64,000 nt of DNA, taken from Anaerolineae bacterium. GTDB lineage: Bacteria > Chloroflexota > Anaerolineae > 4572-78 > J111. Shown in pieces: positions 9,365 through 17,972 of this stretch (the stretch's first letter is position 1; each line of letters begins with the position of its first letter). The position numbers were made by a program, and so were the translations under genes. The stretch is from assembly GCA_023382535.1 (NCBI GenBank), contig JAHDWA010000045.1:1-64000 (forward strand), in the 5' to 3' direction. Under the pieces are notes generated by a model, which saw only the letters and a program-made list of their open reading frames with translations, was not told where the DNA came from and did no database searches.

Positions 9365-10357
9365 ATGATCGAAACTGTCCACCCCTGGGAACGCATTTTG
9401 CTCGGTTTGGCCTTTGAAGCCTGGCATAGTGTCGTACACCCACCCAGCCAGCCTATCCAGGACAGCAAGCTGCTGGAAGAGTCTTATGCCCACTGCCATT
9501 CGGTCACAGCTTTGCACAGCCGCTCATTTCACCTGGCCTCGGCCTTGCTCCCGGCGCCCAAACGGCAGGCAGCGCGGGCGCTTTATGCCTTTTGCCGCGT
9601 TACCGACGACCTGGTGGACCGCTCCAGCGGAGACGTTGAAGCGAATCTGCGCGGGTGGCGGCAGCAAGTTTCCACCTGGCATCCCCCTGCTGACGACCTG
9701 GTCGCGGTGGCCTGGGCCGATACCCGCGCCCGCTACCATATTCCCCAGCGCTACGTCGAGCAGCTCATCGAGGGGGTAGGCCGCGATTTACACCAGAGCC
9801 GCTACGACACTTTTGAGGATTTGACCACCTACTGCTACGGCGTGGCTTCGACGGTTGGGTTGATGAGCATGCATATCACCGGCTTTGCCGGCCCGGAAGC
9901 TATTCCCTACGCCGTCAAATTAGGCGTGGCGCTGCAATTAACCAATATCCTGCGGGATGTGGGTGAGGATTGGCAGGCCGGACGAGTTTATCTCCCGCAA
10001 GAAGATCTGGCGGCTTTCAACCTGAGCGAAGCCGACCTGGCCGCCGGCCGGATAGATGAGCGCTGGCGAGCTTTTATGCGTTTCCAAATCGCGCGGACGC
10101 GCCGCCTGTACGCCGAGGCTCAACCGGGAATCGCCCTGCTCAACCCGGATGGCCGCTTCGCCATCGCTGCTGCTGCCGGCCTTTACAGCGCCATTCTCGA
10201 CGACATCGAGGCCCATGATTTCGACGTTTTCGGGCGGCGAGCGCATGTCAGTGGCTGGGGTAAACTGCGCCGCTTGCCGGGCATCTGGTGGCAGAGCACG
10301 GGCCGTCCCTGGGCGACTAAGAGCATACCATTAACATCCCTGGCCGTGGTTCAGTAA
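9365..10357 (+). CDS. crtB: Phytoene synthase
   Basis: The enzyme joins two geranylgeranyl-PP molecules into 15-cis-phytoene, the first committed carotenoid step. The squalene/phytoene synthase core is intact: [12 protein letters not shown], the first Asp-rich motif VTDDLVDR near residue 80, [10 protein letters not shown], and the second Asp-rich block [11 protein letters not shown] with [11 protein letters not shown] use ATG 9365, since AAAGG at 9351-9355 is 9 bases upstream, whereas it abuts the ATG at 9356. It opens the crtB-crtI-carotenoid oxygenase block. Confidence 0.95.
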   Translation: MIETVHPWERILLGLAFEAWHSVVHPPSQPIQDSKLLEESYAHCHSVTALHSRSFHLASALLPAPKRQAARALYAFCRVTDDLVDRSSGDVEANLRGWRQQVSTWHPPADDLVAVAWADTRARYHIPQRYVEQLIEGVGRDLHQSRYDTFEDLTTYCYGVASTVGLMSMHITGFAGPEAIPYAVKLGVALQLTNILRDVGEDWQAGRVYLPQEDLAAFNLSEADLAAGRIDERWRAFMRFQIARTRRLYAEAQPGIALLNPDGRFAIAAAAGLYSAILDDIEAHDFDVFGRRAHVSGWGKLRRLPGIWWQSTGRPWATKSIPLTSLAVVQ

Positions 10358-10416
10358 TCTCAACTAAGCAACTTCAATTTCAAATTCTGAAAAGGACAAG
10401 TTTGGAGGGAGATTTT

Positions 10417-11946
10417 GTGAAAAAGAAAATCATCGTTATCGGCAGCGGTTTCGGCGGGTTGGGCGCGGCCATTCGCCTGGCCGCCAAAGGCCACCAGGTC
10501 GAGATTTTTGAAAAGCGTGACAAGCTGGGCGGTCGCGCTTACGTTTATGAGCTTAACGGTTTTAAGTTTGACGGCGGGCCGACGGTCATTACCGCGCCTT
10601 ACATTTTTGACGAAATTTTTGAAGCCGCCGGCCGTCACCGCGAAGATTATTTTAAGCTGGTCGCCCTTGACCCGTTTTATCGAATTTTCAATCACGAGGG
10701 GCGTTATTTTGATTACCATCACGAGCTGCAACCAACCCTGGCCGAGATTGACCGCTGGAATCCAGCCGATAAGCAGGGCTACGAACAGATGGTTGGACGC
10801 ATTGACGCCATTTTTCGCCGTTTTATGCAGTTCACCGACAAGCCCTTCCTCAAATTCGGGGATATGCTGGCTATCCTGCCCGACGCCATCAAGATGCAAT
10901 CATACCTGGGGATGCACCGTTACGTCTCCCAATTTATCAAGGATGAGTTTCTACGCCGGGTTTTCTCTTTCCACCCCTTACTGGTCGGCGGCAATCCCTT
11001 TAGCACTCCCTCGCTCTACGCCCTGATCCAGAGCTTTGAACGCAAGTGGGGCGTCCATTATGCGCTTGGCGGAACCGGCGCGATTGTGCAAGCCTTGGGC
11101 CGCTTATTTGACGAAGTGGGAGGAATCGTCCATTTTAATGCCGAAGTAGCCGAAATCCTGATCAAAAATCGGAGAGCCGGCGGTATTCGCCTGGCCGATG
11201 GGACGGTCCATCACGCCGACGAGATCATCTCCAACGCCGATGTTGCGTTTACCTATCGCCGGCTCATCCCTGCTGAATTGCGGCGCAAGTACACCGACCA
11301 TAAAATCGAAACGATGAAGTACAGCATGTCGCTGTTTGTCATTTATTTCGGCACCAAGCGGCGCTATACCAACTCGGCTCTCAGCCACCACAACGTTATT
11401 GTCAACGAGCGCTACAAAGGTTTGCTGCACGACATCTTCAACAAGCATCATCTGCCCGAAGATTTCTCGCTTTACCTGCATATGCCCACCATCACCGACC
11501 CGTCTATTGCCCCGCCGGGCTGCGAGCTGTTTTATGTCCTTGCGCCTGTGCCGCACCTTGGCTCCGGCATAGATTGGACAAAGATGGTTCAGCCCTTCCG
11601 TAACAAGATCATGCAGTTCCTGGAAGACAACTACCTGCCCCATTTGCAAACCAATCTCATTGCCGAGCACACCATTGACCCGCTCCACTTCCAAAATACA
11701 CTGAACAGCTACCAGGGAGCGGCCTTCTCGGTCCAGCCGACCTTACTGCAATCCGCCTGGTTCCGGCCTCATAATCGCTCCGAGGAATTTGAAAATCTGT
11801 ACTTTGTCGGGGCAGGGACACATCCGGGCGCCGGGGTTCCGGCGGTGTTATCGTCGGGTAAAATTGCGGCCGAGTTGATTGATCCGACTCCGGCTGTGGT
11901 CACAGCCCAAACCGGCTTAAAGCCCCGCTACGCGGCTCAGATTTAG
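10417..11946 (+). CDS. crtI: Phytoene desaturase (CrtI type)
   Basis: This FAD enzyme introduces double bases into phytoene, giving neurosporene, lycopene or a related polyene. The N-terminal dinucleotide site [21 protein letters not shown] and [15 protein letters not shown] are typical, as is the C-terminal FAD segment [20 protein letters not shown]. Length (about 509) is standard. The start is GTG 10417, with GGAGG at 10404-10408 upstream. The desaturation number cannot be read from sequence by eye. Encoded 59 bases after crtB. Confidence 0.94.
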   Translation: MKKKIIVIGSGFGGLGAAIRLAAKGHQVEIFEKRDKLGGRAYVYELNGFKFDGGPTVITAPYIFDEIFEAAGRHREDYFKLVALDPFYRIFNHEGRYFDYHHELQPTLAEIDRWNPADKQGYEQMVGRIDAIFRRFMQFTDKPFLKFGDMLAILPDAIKMQSYLGMHRYVSQFIKDEFLRRVFSFHPLLVGGNPFSTPSLYALIQSFERKWGVHYALGGTGAIVQALGRLFDEVGGIVHFNAEVAEILIKNRRAGGIRLADGTVHHADEIISNADVAFTYRRLIPAELRRKYTDHKIETMKYSMSLFVIYFGTKRRYTNSALSHHNVIVNERYKGLLHDIFNKHHLPEDFSLYLHMPTITDPSIAPPGCELFYVLAPVPHLGSGIDWTKMVQPFRNKIMQFLEDNYLPHLQTNLIAEHTIDPLHFQNTLNSYQGAAFSVQPTLLQSAWFRPHNRSEEFENLYFVGAGTHPGAGVPAVLSSGKIAAELIDPTPAVVTAQTGLKPRYAAQI

Positions 11947-11990
11947 CAGGTCAATTTGGATCTTATTACTTTTATAGAGGAAATAAATTC

Positions 11991-13415
11991 GTGATTTCAA
12001 CTGTAACATCTCCCAGCTTTGCCCTGGGCTTCACCCGGACCGAGCAAGAAATTGCCCTGGAGCGATTACCTATCCGGGGAAAAGTCCCGCCCTGGCTGTC
12101 GGGCACCTTGCTGCGCAATGGGCCTGGCACGCTCGAAGTCGGTCAGACCAAGTACCGGCACTGGTTCGATGGCCTGGCCATGCTGCATAAATTCTCTTTC
12201 CACGCCGGCCAGGTGGCCTACGCCAACAAGTTTCTCGATTGCCAGGCCTTTCGCCAGGCGCAAGAGACAGGCAAAATCTCCTACTCCGAATTTGCGACCG
12301 ACCCCTGCCGGTCCCTCTTTCAACGGGTCTTTTCCGTTTTTTCGCCGCAGATTACCGACAGCGCCAAGGTCAACGTGGCCCAACTGGCCGATCGTTTTGT
12401 CGCCCTGGGCGAAACGCCGCTCCAGGTGGAGTTTGATCCCGAAACCCTGGCTTCTGTTGGCGTCTTGAGTTACGAGCCAAAGCTGACCGGCCAGATGACC
12501 ACCGTTCATCCTCACTTTGAGTCTGACCACAGCGCGGCCTACAACCTGGTCACCCGTTTCTCGCGGGTCAGCCATTACCGGCTTTACCGGCTGGCCGCGG
12601 GAGTCAAACCCAACCTGATCGGTTCGATTCCGGCGACTGAGCCGGCTTATCTGCACAGCTTTGGCATGAGCAAAAACTACTTCATCGTGACCGAGTTTCC
12701 GCTGGTAGTCAATCCCCTCAGTTTGCTGCTCTGGCTCAAGCCGTTCATCGAGAACTTTCGCTGGAAACCCCAACGCGGCGCTCCGTTTTACGTCCTCAAT
12801 CGCCACACCGGCGAGCTGGTGGGCCGCTACGAAAGCGAGGCTTTTTTTGCTTTTCACCACATCAATGCTTTTGAACGGGGTGATGAACTGGTAGTTGACC
12901 TGGCTGCCTACCCTGACTCCTCGATCATTGATGCCTTTTACCTCAACCGGCTGCACAACCCGGCCTCAAAACTCCCCTTTGGCCAGTTACGGCGCTACCG
13001 TATCCCGCTCAAGGGTAAGAGGGTTACTTCTGAGACACTGTCTGAGGAATGCCTCGAACTGCCCCGCTTCGACTATGAACGGTTCAACACGCGCGGCGAC
13101 TACCGCTTTGTCTACGGCATGAGCGTCAACCGGCAGCGCCACGAGGGTTTTTACAACGCTCTGGTCAAGATTGACATTGTCGGCCAGCAGTCCATCACCT
13201 GGTATGAGGAGAACTGCTACCCCGGCGAGCCGGTCTTTGTCAGCGCCCCGGCGGCGGTGGCCGAAGACGACGGCGTCCTTCTGTCGGTAGTACTTGACGC
13301 GGCCAAAGGCAATTCTTTTTTGCTCATCCTCGATGCCCGCACCCTGGCCGAGATTGGCCGGGCCGAAGTGCCGCAGCCTATCCTGCATGGCTATCACGGC
13401 CAGTATTTTGCTTAG
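11991..13415 (+). CDS. Carotenoid oxygenase (RPE65/CCD family)
   Basis: Carotenoid cleavage dioxygenases use a four-His iron centre to split carotenoids into apocarotenals or retinal. All four expected His contexts are visible in the 474 residues: TVHPHFE, LHSFGMSKNY, FAFHHINAFE and the C-terminal ILHGYHGQYF. The N-terminal LLRNGPG and HWFDGLAMLH blocks are also diagnostic. Starts at GTG 11991 with AGAGG upstream. Its place behind crtB-crtI implies a carotenoid substrate made by them. No lycopene cyclase or rhodopsin gene lies in the window, so retinal formation is only a possibility. Confidence 0.9.
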   Translation: MISTVTSPSFALGFTRTEQEIALERLPIRGKVPPWLSGTLLRNGPGTLEVGQTKYRHWFDGLAMLHKFSFHAGQVAYANKFLDCQAFRQAQETGKISYSEFATDPCRSLFQRVFSVFSPQITDSAKVNVAQLADRFVALGETPLQVEFDPETLASVGVLSYEPKLTGQMTTVHPHFESDHSAAYNLVTRFSRVSHYRLYRLAAGVKPNLIGSIPATEPAYLHSFGMSKNYFIVTEFPLVVNPLSLLLWLKPFIENFRWKPQRGAPFYVLNRHTGELVGRYESEAFFAFHHINAFERGDELVVDLAAYPDSSIIDAFYLNRLHNPASKLPFGQLRRYRIPLKGKRVTSETLSEECLELPRFDYERFNTRGDYRFVYGMSVNRQRHEGFYNALVKIDIVGQQSITWYEENCYPGEPVFVSAPAAVAEDDGVLLSVVLDAAKGNSFLLILDARTLAEIGRAEVPQPILHGYHGQYFA

Positions 13416-13523
13416 GCCGGGTTGCGTCCTGTCTCATTTCTGCTAAAATCGAGAGACACTGCAATCAGTCGTCGCGCTTCAAGCGTGACCTCTGCTGTAT
13501 CTCAATTCCAGCAGGAGTCCTGC

Positions 13524-13811
13524 ATGATTATGACAGACAGATCCAAAAACTGGTGGCAACGGCTCGACGGCCCGCTCAAGGTGGGCCTGGTCTTTGCCGC
13601 GCTGGGGATTATTCTGACGATTGTCGGCATCCTCCGCGACCCGACCACGCCGGTCACCGCCTGGTCGCTGGGGGTCGGCAGCCTCATTTCCGGCCTGACC
13701 TGGGGCTTGGTCAGTTGGGCGATCGCTACCGCCGCCGTCGAAGTCGAAAGTGATGTGAACCAAGCTGAAGCCGAACCACCGGCCAGTACCCCACCGGATG
13801 AGCCGAAATAG
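13524..13811 (+). CDS. Small two-helix membrane protein
   Basis: This 95-residue protein was not assigned to a family. Two hydrophobic segments (about residues 20-38 and 48-72 from ATG 13524) are followed by an acidic, Pro-rich tail. The start has AGGAG (13513-13517) 6 bases upstream, which rules out the longer frame from 13422. Its end overlaps the next membrane-protein gene by 14 bases, so the two are probably co-expressed and may act together. Confidence 0.6.
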   Translation: MIMTDRSKNWWQRLDGPLKVGLVFAALGIILTIVGILRDPTTPVTAWSLGVGSLISGLTWGLVSWAIATAAVEVESDVNQAEAEPPASTPPDEPK

Positions 13812-14184
13812 TCTCATTCTGACCGGGTTAGTGGGATTGATCGGGGCCGTCATCGTTACGGCCCTTTGCTTTGCGGCGATGGCCTGGGGCTTAATTCCCA
13901 TCCTCGTCACCGGCTCAATCTACATGTGGGCCATCTTTCTGTTTCTGTTGGCCTTCTCTGTCACCGAAATTCCTGTTATGATCATCGGCATCCGCCGGAT
14001 TGCCGCCAGCGCCAATCCTAGAGCCAAATATGTGGCCTGGCTGCTCAACTGTGGCTATGTCTTTTTTGGGGCGGTTTACGCCGCCCCCTTTATTTTATTG
14101 ACCGGACGCCTCGGCCTCGGCGCACTCCTGGCCGGCCTGAGCCTGGTCCGTTTTATTTCTACTCTTATCTATTTACCAAAGTGA
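13798..14184 (+). CDS. Small multi-helix membrane protein
   Basis: The 128-residue product has about four hydrophobic segments and little soluble sequence. I do not recognise the family. It overlaps the preceding membrane gene by 14 bases, and its stop overlaps the GTG of the HAD phosphatase in a GTGA arrangement, so the three genes look translationally coupled. Nothing in the sequence indicates a substrate. Confidence 0.65.
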   Translation: MSRNSLILTGLVGLIGAVIVTALCFAAMAWGLIPILVTGSIYMWAIFLFLLAFSVTEIPVMIIGIRRIAASANPRAKYVAWLLNCGYVFFGAVYAAPFILLTGRLGLGALLAGLSLVRFISTLIYLPK

Positions 14185-14996
14185 GCAATATGTTTCAACT
14201 CAAAGATATTCAAGCCCTGATCATTGATATGGATGGCGTTTTGTGGCTGGACAATACGCCCCTGCCCGGCCTCAATGCTTTTTTCGATTTCCTTCACCAA
14301 CGTCCCATCCCTTACATTTTGGCCACCAACAATGCCAGCAAAACTCCAAGCCAGTATGTAGGCAAGCTGGCCCGCTTCGGGGTGACCGTCAGCCCGGAGC
14401 ACGTGTTGACCTCCCCTCTGGCGACAGCCGCTTATCTCAAGCAAACTTTCCCACCTGGGACCCCTGTTTATGTCGTTGGAATGGAGGGACTTCTTGAGGC
14501 CATGAGCCAGGCCGGTTTTAGAGTAGTGGAAAATCTTAGCCAACCAGCAGAGGTGGTTGTCTCCGGGGCAGACTTTAGCCTCACGTATGATAAACTCAAG
14601 TACGCCACCCTGCACATTCAACGAGGCGCACGCTTTGTCGGCACCAACGGCGATGTCACCTTTCCTGCCGCAGAAGGGGCTTGGCCCGGCGCAGGCTCAA
14701 TTCTGGCGGCTATTCAGGCTGCGACCGGCGTAACTCCGACCGTGATCGGCAAGCCGGAGCGGCTGATGTTTGATATTGCCGTGGAGAAAATGGGCAGCGA
14801 TCCGGCCCGGACCGCTATGCTCGGCGACCGGCTGGAAACGGACATCCTGGGCGCGCAGCGCGCGGGGGTCAAAACCATCCTGGTGACCACCGGCATTGAT
14901 AACGAAACGTCCAGCCAGCTCAAGCGTATCTACCCCGACGCTATTTTCAGCGGGCTGGAGGCGCTGGTGGAAGAGTGGGCTAAAGAGATTCAATAA
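14181..14996 (+). CDS. HAD-IIA family phosphatase (NagD-like)
   Basis: A cytoplasmic HAD hydrolase of subfamily IIA, which dephosphorylates small phosphorylated metabolites. Motif I is DMDGVLW with both aspartates, motif II ATNNAS, and the C-terminal motif GDRLETDILGAQRAGVKTILV supplies the Mg-binding acids; the cap domain lies between them. IGKPERLMF carries the motif III Lys. Start is GTG 14181 overlapping the previous stop; ATG 14190 is an alternative. The natural substrate is not predictable. Confidence 0.88.
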   Translation: MSNMFQLKDIQALIIDMDGVLWLDNTPLPGLNAFFDFLHQRPIPYILATNNASKTPSQYVGKLARFGVTVSPEHVLTSPLATAAYLKQTFPPGTPVYVVGMEGLLEAMSQAGFRVVENLSQPAEVVVSGADFSLTYDKLKYATLHIQRGARFVGTNGDVTFPAAEGAWPGAGSILAAIQAATGVTPTVIGKPERLMFDIAVEKMGSDPARTAMLGDRLETDILGAQRAGVKTILVTTGIDNETSSQLKRIYPDAIFSGLEALVEEWAKEIQ

Positions 14997-15030
14997 GGAG
15001 ACCAAAGTGTACTTTGAGCTCCTCATTTTC
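14996..15030. terminator. Hairpin terminator (GGAGTCCAAAG family)
   Basis: AGGAG-ac-CAAAG, loop TGTA, CTTTG-ag-CTCCT (14996-15023) is followed by CATTTTC. It lies between the convergent HAD and nitroreductase genes and can serve both. Its core closely resembles the hairpin at 9144-9183. Confidence 0.65.
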
Positions 15031-15038
15031 AACTTGAC

Positions 15039-15707
15039 TCACCCGACAAACGTCACAAACTCGTCCAATGTCTTTTTGCTAATCGCCGGAACAGTCGCCT
15101 TCTCAGCCGGGTAGCCGACAACCAAGATGAGGAAGGCGCGCTCGTTGGCCGGGCGCTGGAGGATTTCGGCCAGAAAGTTCATCGGGCTGGGCGTGTGGGT
15201 CAGCGAGACCAGGCCAGCCTGGTGGATCGCCGTGATCAAAACGCCCGTCGCAATGCCGACCGACTCCGCGACATAGTAATGCTTGATTTTGCGGCCGGCG
15301 GGGCCAAGGCCATAGTTCTGGGCAAAGATGACTATCAGATAAGGCGCGACTTCGAGAAAGGGTTTATTTTCGTCGGTGCCCAACGGGGCCAGGGCCTCCA
15401 GCCATTCATCCGGAGCGCGTCCCCCGTAAAATTCGCGCTCTTCCGCCTCGGCCGCCTCCCGAATCTTCTTCTTTACCCCTGGGTCACTGACGGCGACAAA
15501 ATGCCAGGGCTGAAGATTTGCCCCGCTGGGAGCCGTCCCCGCTGCCAATAGACAATTTTCGATAATTTCGCGCGGCACGGGCCGGTTGGAAAAATCGCGC
15601 ACCGTTCGCCGCCGGCGCATATCGGTGCAAAAGTCAGCAGCGCGCTGCTTCATCTCCTCGGCTGGATATTCACGGTACTGCGAGAGGGGAATCATCGTTT
15701 GAGTCAT
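15039..15707 (-). CDS. Nitroreductase-fold flavoprotein, iodotyrosine deiodinase-like
   Basis: The 222 residues belong to the FMN nitroreductase superfamily, closest by eye to iodotyrosine deiodinase (IYD). [14 protein letters not shown] and [19 protein letters not shown] are the FMN-binding blocks. In the lid, Glu, Tyr (E-x3-Y) and a Lys 21 residues later occur at the spacing of the human IYD triad E157/Y161/K182 that grips the halotyrosine zwitterion. The start ATG 15707 has GAAGG 8 bases upstream; the frame open to 15755 has none. Reductive dehalogenation of halotyrosine is a plausible but unproven activity. Confidence 0.85.
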   Translation of the reverse strand: MTQTMIPLSQYREYPAEEMKQRAADFCTDMRRRRTVRDFSNRPVPREIIENCLLAAGTAPSGANLQPWHFVAVSDPGVKKKIREAAEAEEREFYGGRAPDEWLEALAPLGTDENKPFLEVAPYLIVIFAQNYGLGPAGRKIKHYYVAESVGIATGVLITAIHQAGLVSLTHTPSPMNFLAEILQRPANERAFLILVVGYPAEKATVPAISKKTLDEFVTFVG

Positions 15708-15731
15708 TTTACTGTCCTTCAAAAGTAGTCT

Positions 15732-15761
15732 TACGGAGTGTAAAAGCTGTAGCACTCCGTA
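15732..15761. repeat. Hairpin upstream of the IYD-like gene
   Basis: TACGGAGTG (15732-15740) and CACTCCGTA (15753-15761) form a perfect 9-bp stem with a 12-base loop, followed by TTTTC on the plus strand. It lies in the divergent gap between the IYD-like and GDPD genes and could be an operator or a terminator. Confidence 0.45.
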
Positions 15762-15799
15762 TTTTCACCATCGCGATAGGGTCACCTAATCTCTTTATG

Positions 15800-15827
15800 G
15801 CGGTCAGCAGTCGGCGGTCGGCGGTCA
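15800..15827. repeat. GTCGGCGGTC-family phrase before the GDPD gene
   Basis: The words GCGGTCAGCAGTCGGCGGTC and GGCGGTCAT stand about 20 bases before ATG 15847. Similar phrases precede the genes at 45560 and 61975. Confidence 0.5.
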
Positions 15828-15846
15828 TAATTTTTAGGAGAAAAGC

Positions 15847-16659
15847 ATGCTCAACTTATTTCAGGCCAAACCGCTCTGCATCGCCCATCGCGGCGCGTCA
15901 AGCCTGGCTCCGGAAAATACGCTGGCTTCAGCGCGTAAAGCTTTCGAAATCGGGGCCGATATGTGGGAGCTGGATGTCAGCGTGACAGCCGATGGCCAGT
16001 TGGTCGTGCTGCACGATGACTCGCTGGCCCGGACCAGCAACGCCCCGGCCCTCTTTCCCGGCCGCGCTCCCTGGCTCATCTCGAATTTCACCCTGGCCGA
16101 GGTCAGACGGCTCGACGCCGGTTCCTGGTTCGTTGAGAGTGATCCCTTCGGCACAATTGCCGGCGGAGAAGTCACGCTCGACGAGCAAACCGCCATGCGC
16201 GGCCAGCCCATTCCGACACTTCGAGAAGCCCTCGTTTTTACTCAGGAGCATAACTGGCTGGTTAATGTCGAAATTAAAGAACTGATTCCCCCCCTGATGA
16301 ACTTTCCCGTAGTTGAAGCCGTCGTCGGCCTCATCAAAAACCTGCACATGACCGAGCAGGTCTTGCTGTCCTCGTTTGTTCACGCCTATATACTGCAAGC
16401 CAAAGCCTTGCATCCCGCCATCGCCGTGGCGGCCCTGCTGGACGAGGGCGAAGCCTGGCCTGCCGGGCTAACCGTTGACGCCTTTCATCCTCACTACACC
16501 TCCGTTGACGCAGACCATACCCAGGCGCTGCACCAGGCCGGGGTCGGGGTCAATCCCTGGACGGTCAACGATCCTGCCGAAATGAAACGTCTCATTGCCG
16601 CCGGGGTGACAGGAATATTTACCGATTTTCCACAGCTTTTGAAGCAGGTAATAGGATAG
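15847..16659 (+). CDS. Glycerophosphodiester phosphodiesterase
   Basis: GDPD enzymes hydrolyse glycerophosphodiesters to glycerol-3-phosphate and an alcohol. The TIM-barrel signature is complete: CIAHRGASSLAPENTLAS at residues 12-29, WELDVSVTADGQLVVLHDD with the metal acids, NVEIKE, and the C-terminal NPWTVND and GVTGIFTDFP. No signal peptide, so probably cytoplasmic (UgpQ-like). Start ATG 15847 is preceded by TAGGAG. The gene stands alone between repeat phrases. Confidence 0.93.
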   Translation: MLNLFQAKPLCIAHRGASSLAPENTLASARKAFEIGADMWELDVSVTADGQLVVLHDDSLARTSNAPALFPGRAPWLISNFTLAEVRRLDAGSWFVESDPFGTIAGGEVTLDEQTAMRGQPIPTLREALVFTQEHNWLVNVEIKELIPPLMNFPVVEAVVGLIKNLHMTEQVLLSSFVHAYILQAKALHPAIAVAALLDEGEAWPAGLTVDAFHPHYTSVDADHTQALHQAGVGVNPWTVNDPAEMKRLIAAGVTGIFTDFPQLLKQVIG

Positions 16660-16689
16660 CAGGGTAGCAAGTCGCAGAGTAGCAGGTTA
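16648..16689. repeat. GTAGCAGGGTAGCAAG-family phrase, copy 1
   Basis: Near-repeated words (GATAGCAGGGTAGCAAGTCG, CAGAGTAGCAGG) overlap and follow the end of the GDPD gene. A longer copy at 47257-47320 contains the same words in both orientations. Confidence 0.5.
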
Positions 16690-16737
16690 TCCTTGCTGTT
16701 TAGATAAGTGAATACACTACCCCTCAAAATTTCTGTG

Positions 16738-17970
16738 CTACGCCCGCAGGGCCGTCCACACGGCCCGAGGTGTTATCGAGCGGCCGGTCAGCAGGCCGTG
16801 GGCGCGGAAGAGGCGCGTACTTAACCAGATCCAAAAGGCAGCCCAGAGCAGCAAACTAACCAGCCCCATGCCCCATTGGTCCCAGGGCACCGGGCCGAGC
16901 AATAAGCGGAAAGGCATCAGCAGCGGCGAGGTCAGCGGGCAGAGGCTGAGCCACACTGCCGGCGAGCCGGTCGGGTGAGGCAGGATAAACAACACGCCGA
17001 TCACCGGCGAGAGGGCAACCAGGCGGGCCAGCGCCAGCAGCGAGACGCTTTCAGGCAGATTGGGCCAGATAGCGGCCACCGTCATCATCACGCCACAGTA
17101 AGCCAGGTAGCCCAGCAGCAGATAGGGCAAACTGAGCGCCAGCGCCGTCCCCGGCAGGGCGGCCGGCCCCGAACCATCAGGATTATGCCCGTAGACCAGC
17201 ATGATGATCAGCAGGGTTAGCCCCGCTTGGGCCAGGGCCAGGGTGGCCAGCCCGGCGATTTTGCCGCCGACCAACTGGGCCGGAGTGGTGCTGACCACCA
17301 GCACTTCTAAAACTCTGGCCCGCGCCTCGCGCTGGAAGGCCCGCAGCAGTAAAATCCCCCCGATATTCAACAGGTAAGCAAAAAGCAGCAACACCAGCCC
17401 GGCTGAAATGAGCTGGCCCGTATCCAGATTGGCCGGGATGAAGCTAAAGGCGGGGGGCGGGGGGCCATGCCGGGTCAACTTCACCGGGGCGGTCAGACGA
17501 GCAGCCAGGGTTGGGCTATCCAGCTTGCGCAACAGATTGTCGCGCAGCAGGCGTTGAATGGCTCCATCCGACTCGGTCAACAGTTGCGGGGCCGGGCTGT
17601 ATTGGGTCACCTGGCCGCTTTGCACATAATCAGCGGCAATGACGTAGTAACTTTCAATGTCCCCGTTCCGGAGAGCAGCAGTAGCTTCGGATTCATGGGT
17701 AAAGGCCCGCAAATGGGCGGCTTCTTCGCGAGGCACAACCTCAATCAGCCCCGCCCGGTCCACATACCCCACCGCCCCCTTCAACGCGTCTGATTGGTTA
17801 AAGATGGTCTCGACCTTGGCTAGAGGTGTTTCTTGGGTAGCGGCCTGCACTTGCGGCCAGGCGCCTACCGCCGCAAAAATCAGGGGCATCCCGACAGCGG
17901 TGAAATAAAATGTCCACTGCCTCAGGTGATATGCCATCTCCTGCCAGGCAATGTGTAAAAATTTGGTCAT
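16738..17970 (-). CDS. ABC-2 type permease (NatB-like), no ATPase adjacent
   Basis: The 410 residues have one N-terminal membrane helix, a long extracytoplasmic domain (about 45-180), then five or more helices. LLRAFQREARARVLEVLVVS is the ABC-2/NatB-type cytoplasmic segment. It resembles the permease at 4720-5946 in plan and size, but no ATP-binding gene is next to it. It starts only 2 bases after the stop of the giant STAND-TPR gene, so the two are almost certainly one transcript. It may borrow the ATPase at 3774-4700 or another NatA. Confidence 0.85.
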   Translation of the reverse strand: MTKFLHIAWQEMAYHLRQWTFYFTAVGMPLIFAAVGAWPQVQAATQETPLAKVETIFNQSDALKGAVGYVDRAGLIEVVPREEAAHLRAFTHESEATAALRNGDIESYYVIAADYVQSGQVTQYSPAPQLLTESDGAIQRLLRDNLLRKLDSPTLAARLTAPVKLTRHGPPPPAFSFIPANLDTGQLISAGLVLLLFAYLLNIGGILLLRAFQREARARVLEVLVVSTTPAQLVGGKIAGLATLALAQAGLTLLIIMLVYGHNPDGSGPAALPGTALALSLPYLLLGYLAYCGVMMTVAAIWPNLPESVSLLALARLVALSPVIGVLFILPHPTGSPAVWLSLCPLTSPLLMPFRLLLGPVPWDQWGMGLVSLLLWAAFWIWLSTRLFRAHGLLTGRSITPRAVWTALRA

Positions 17971-17972
17971 AA

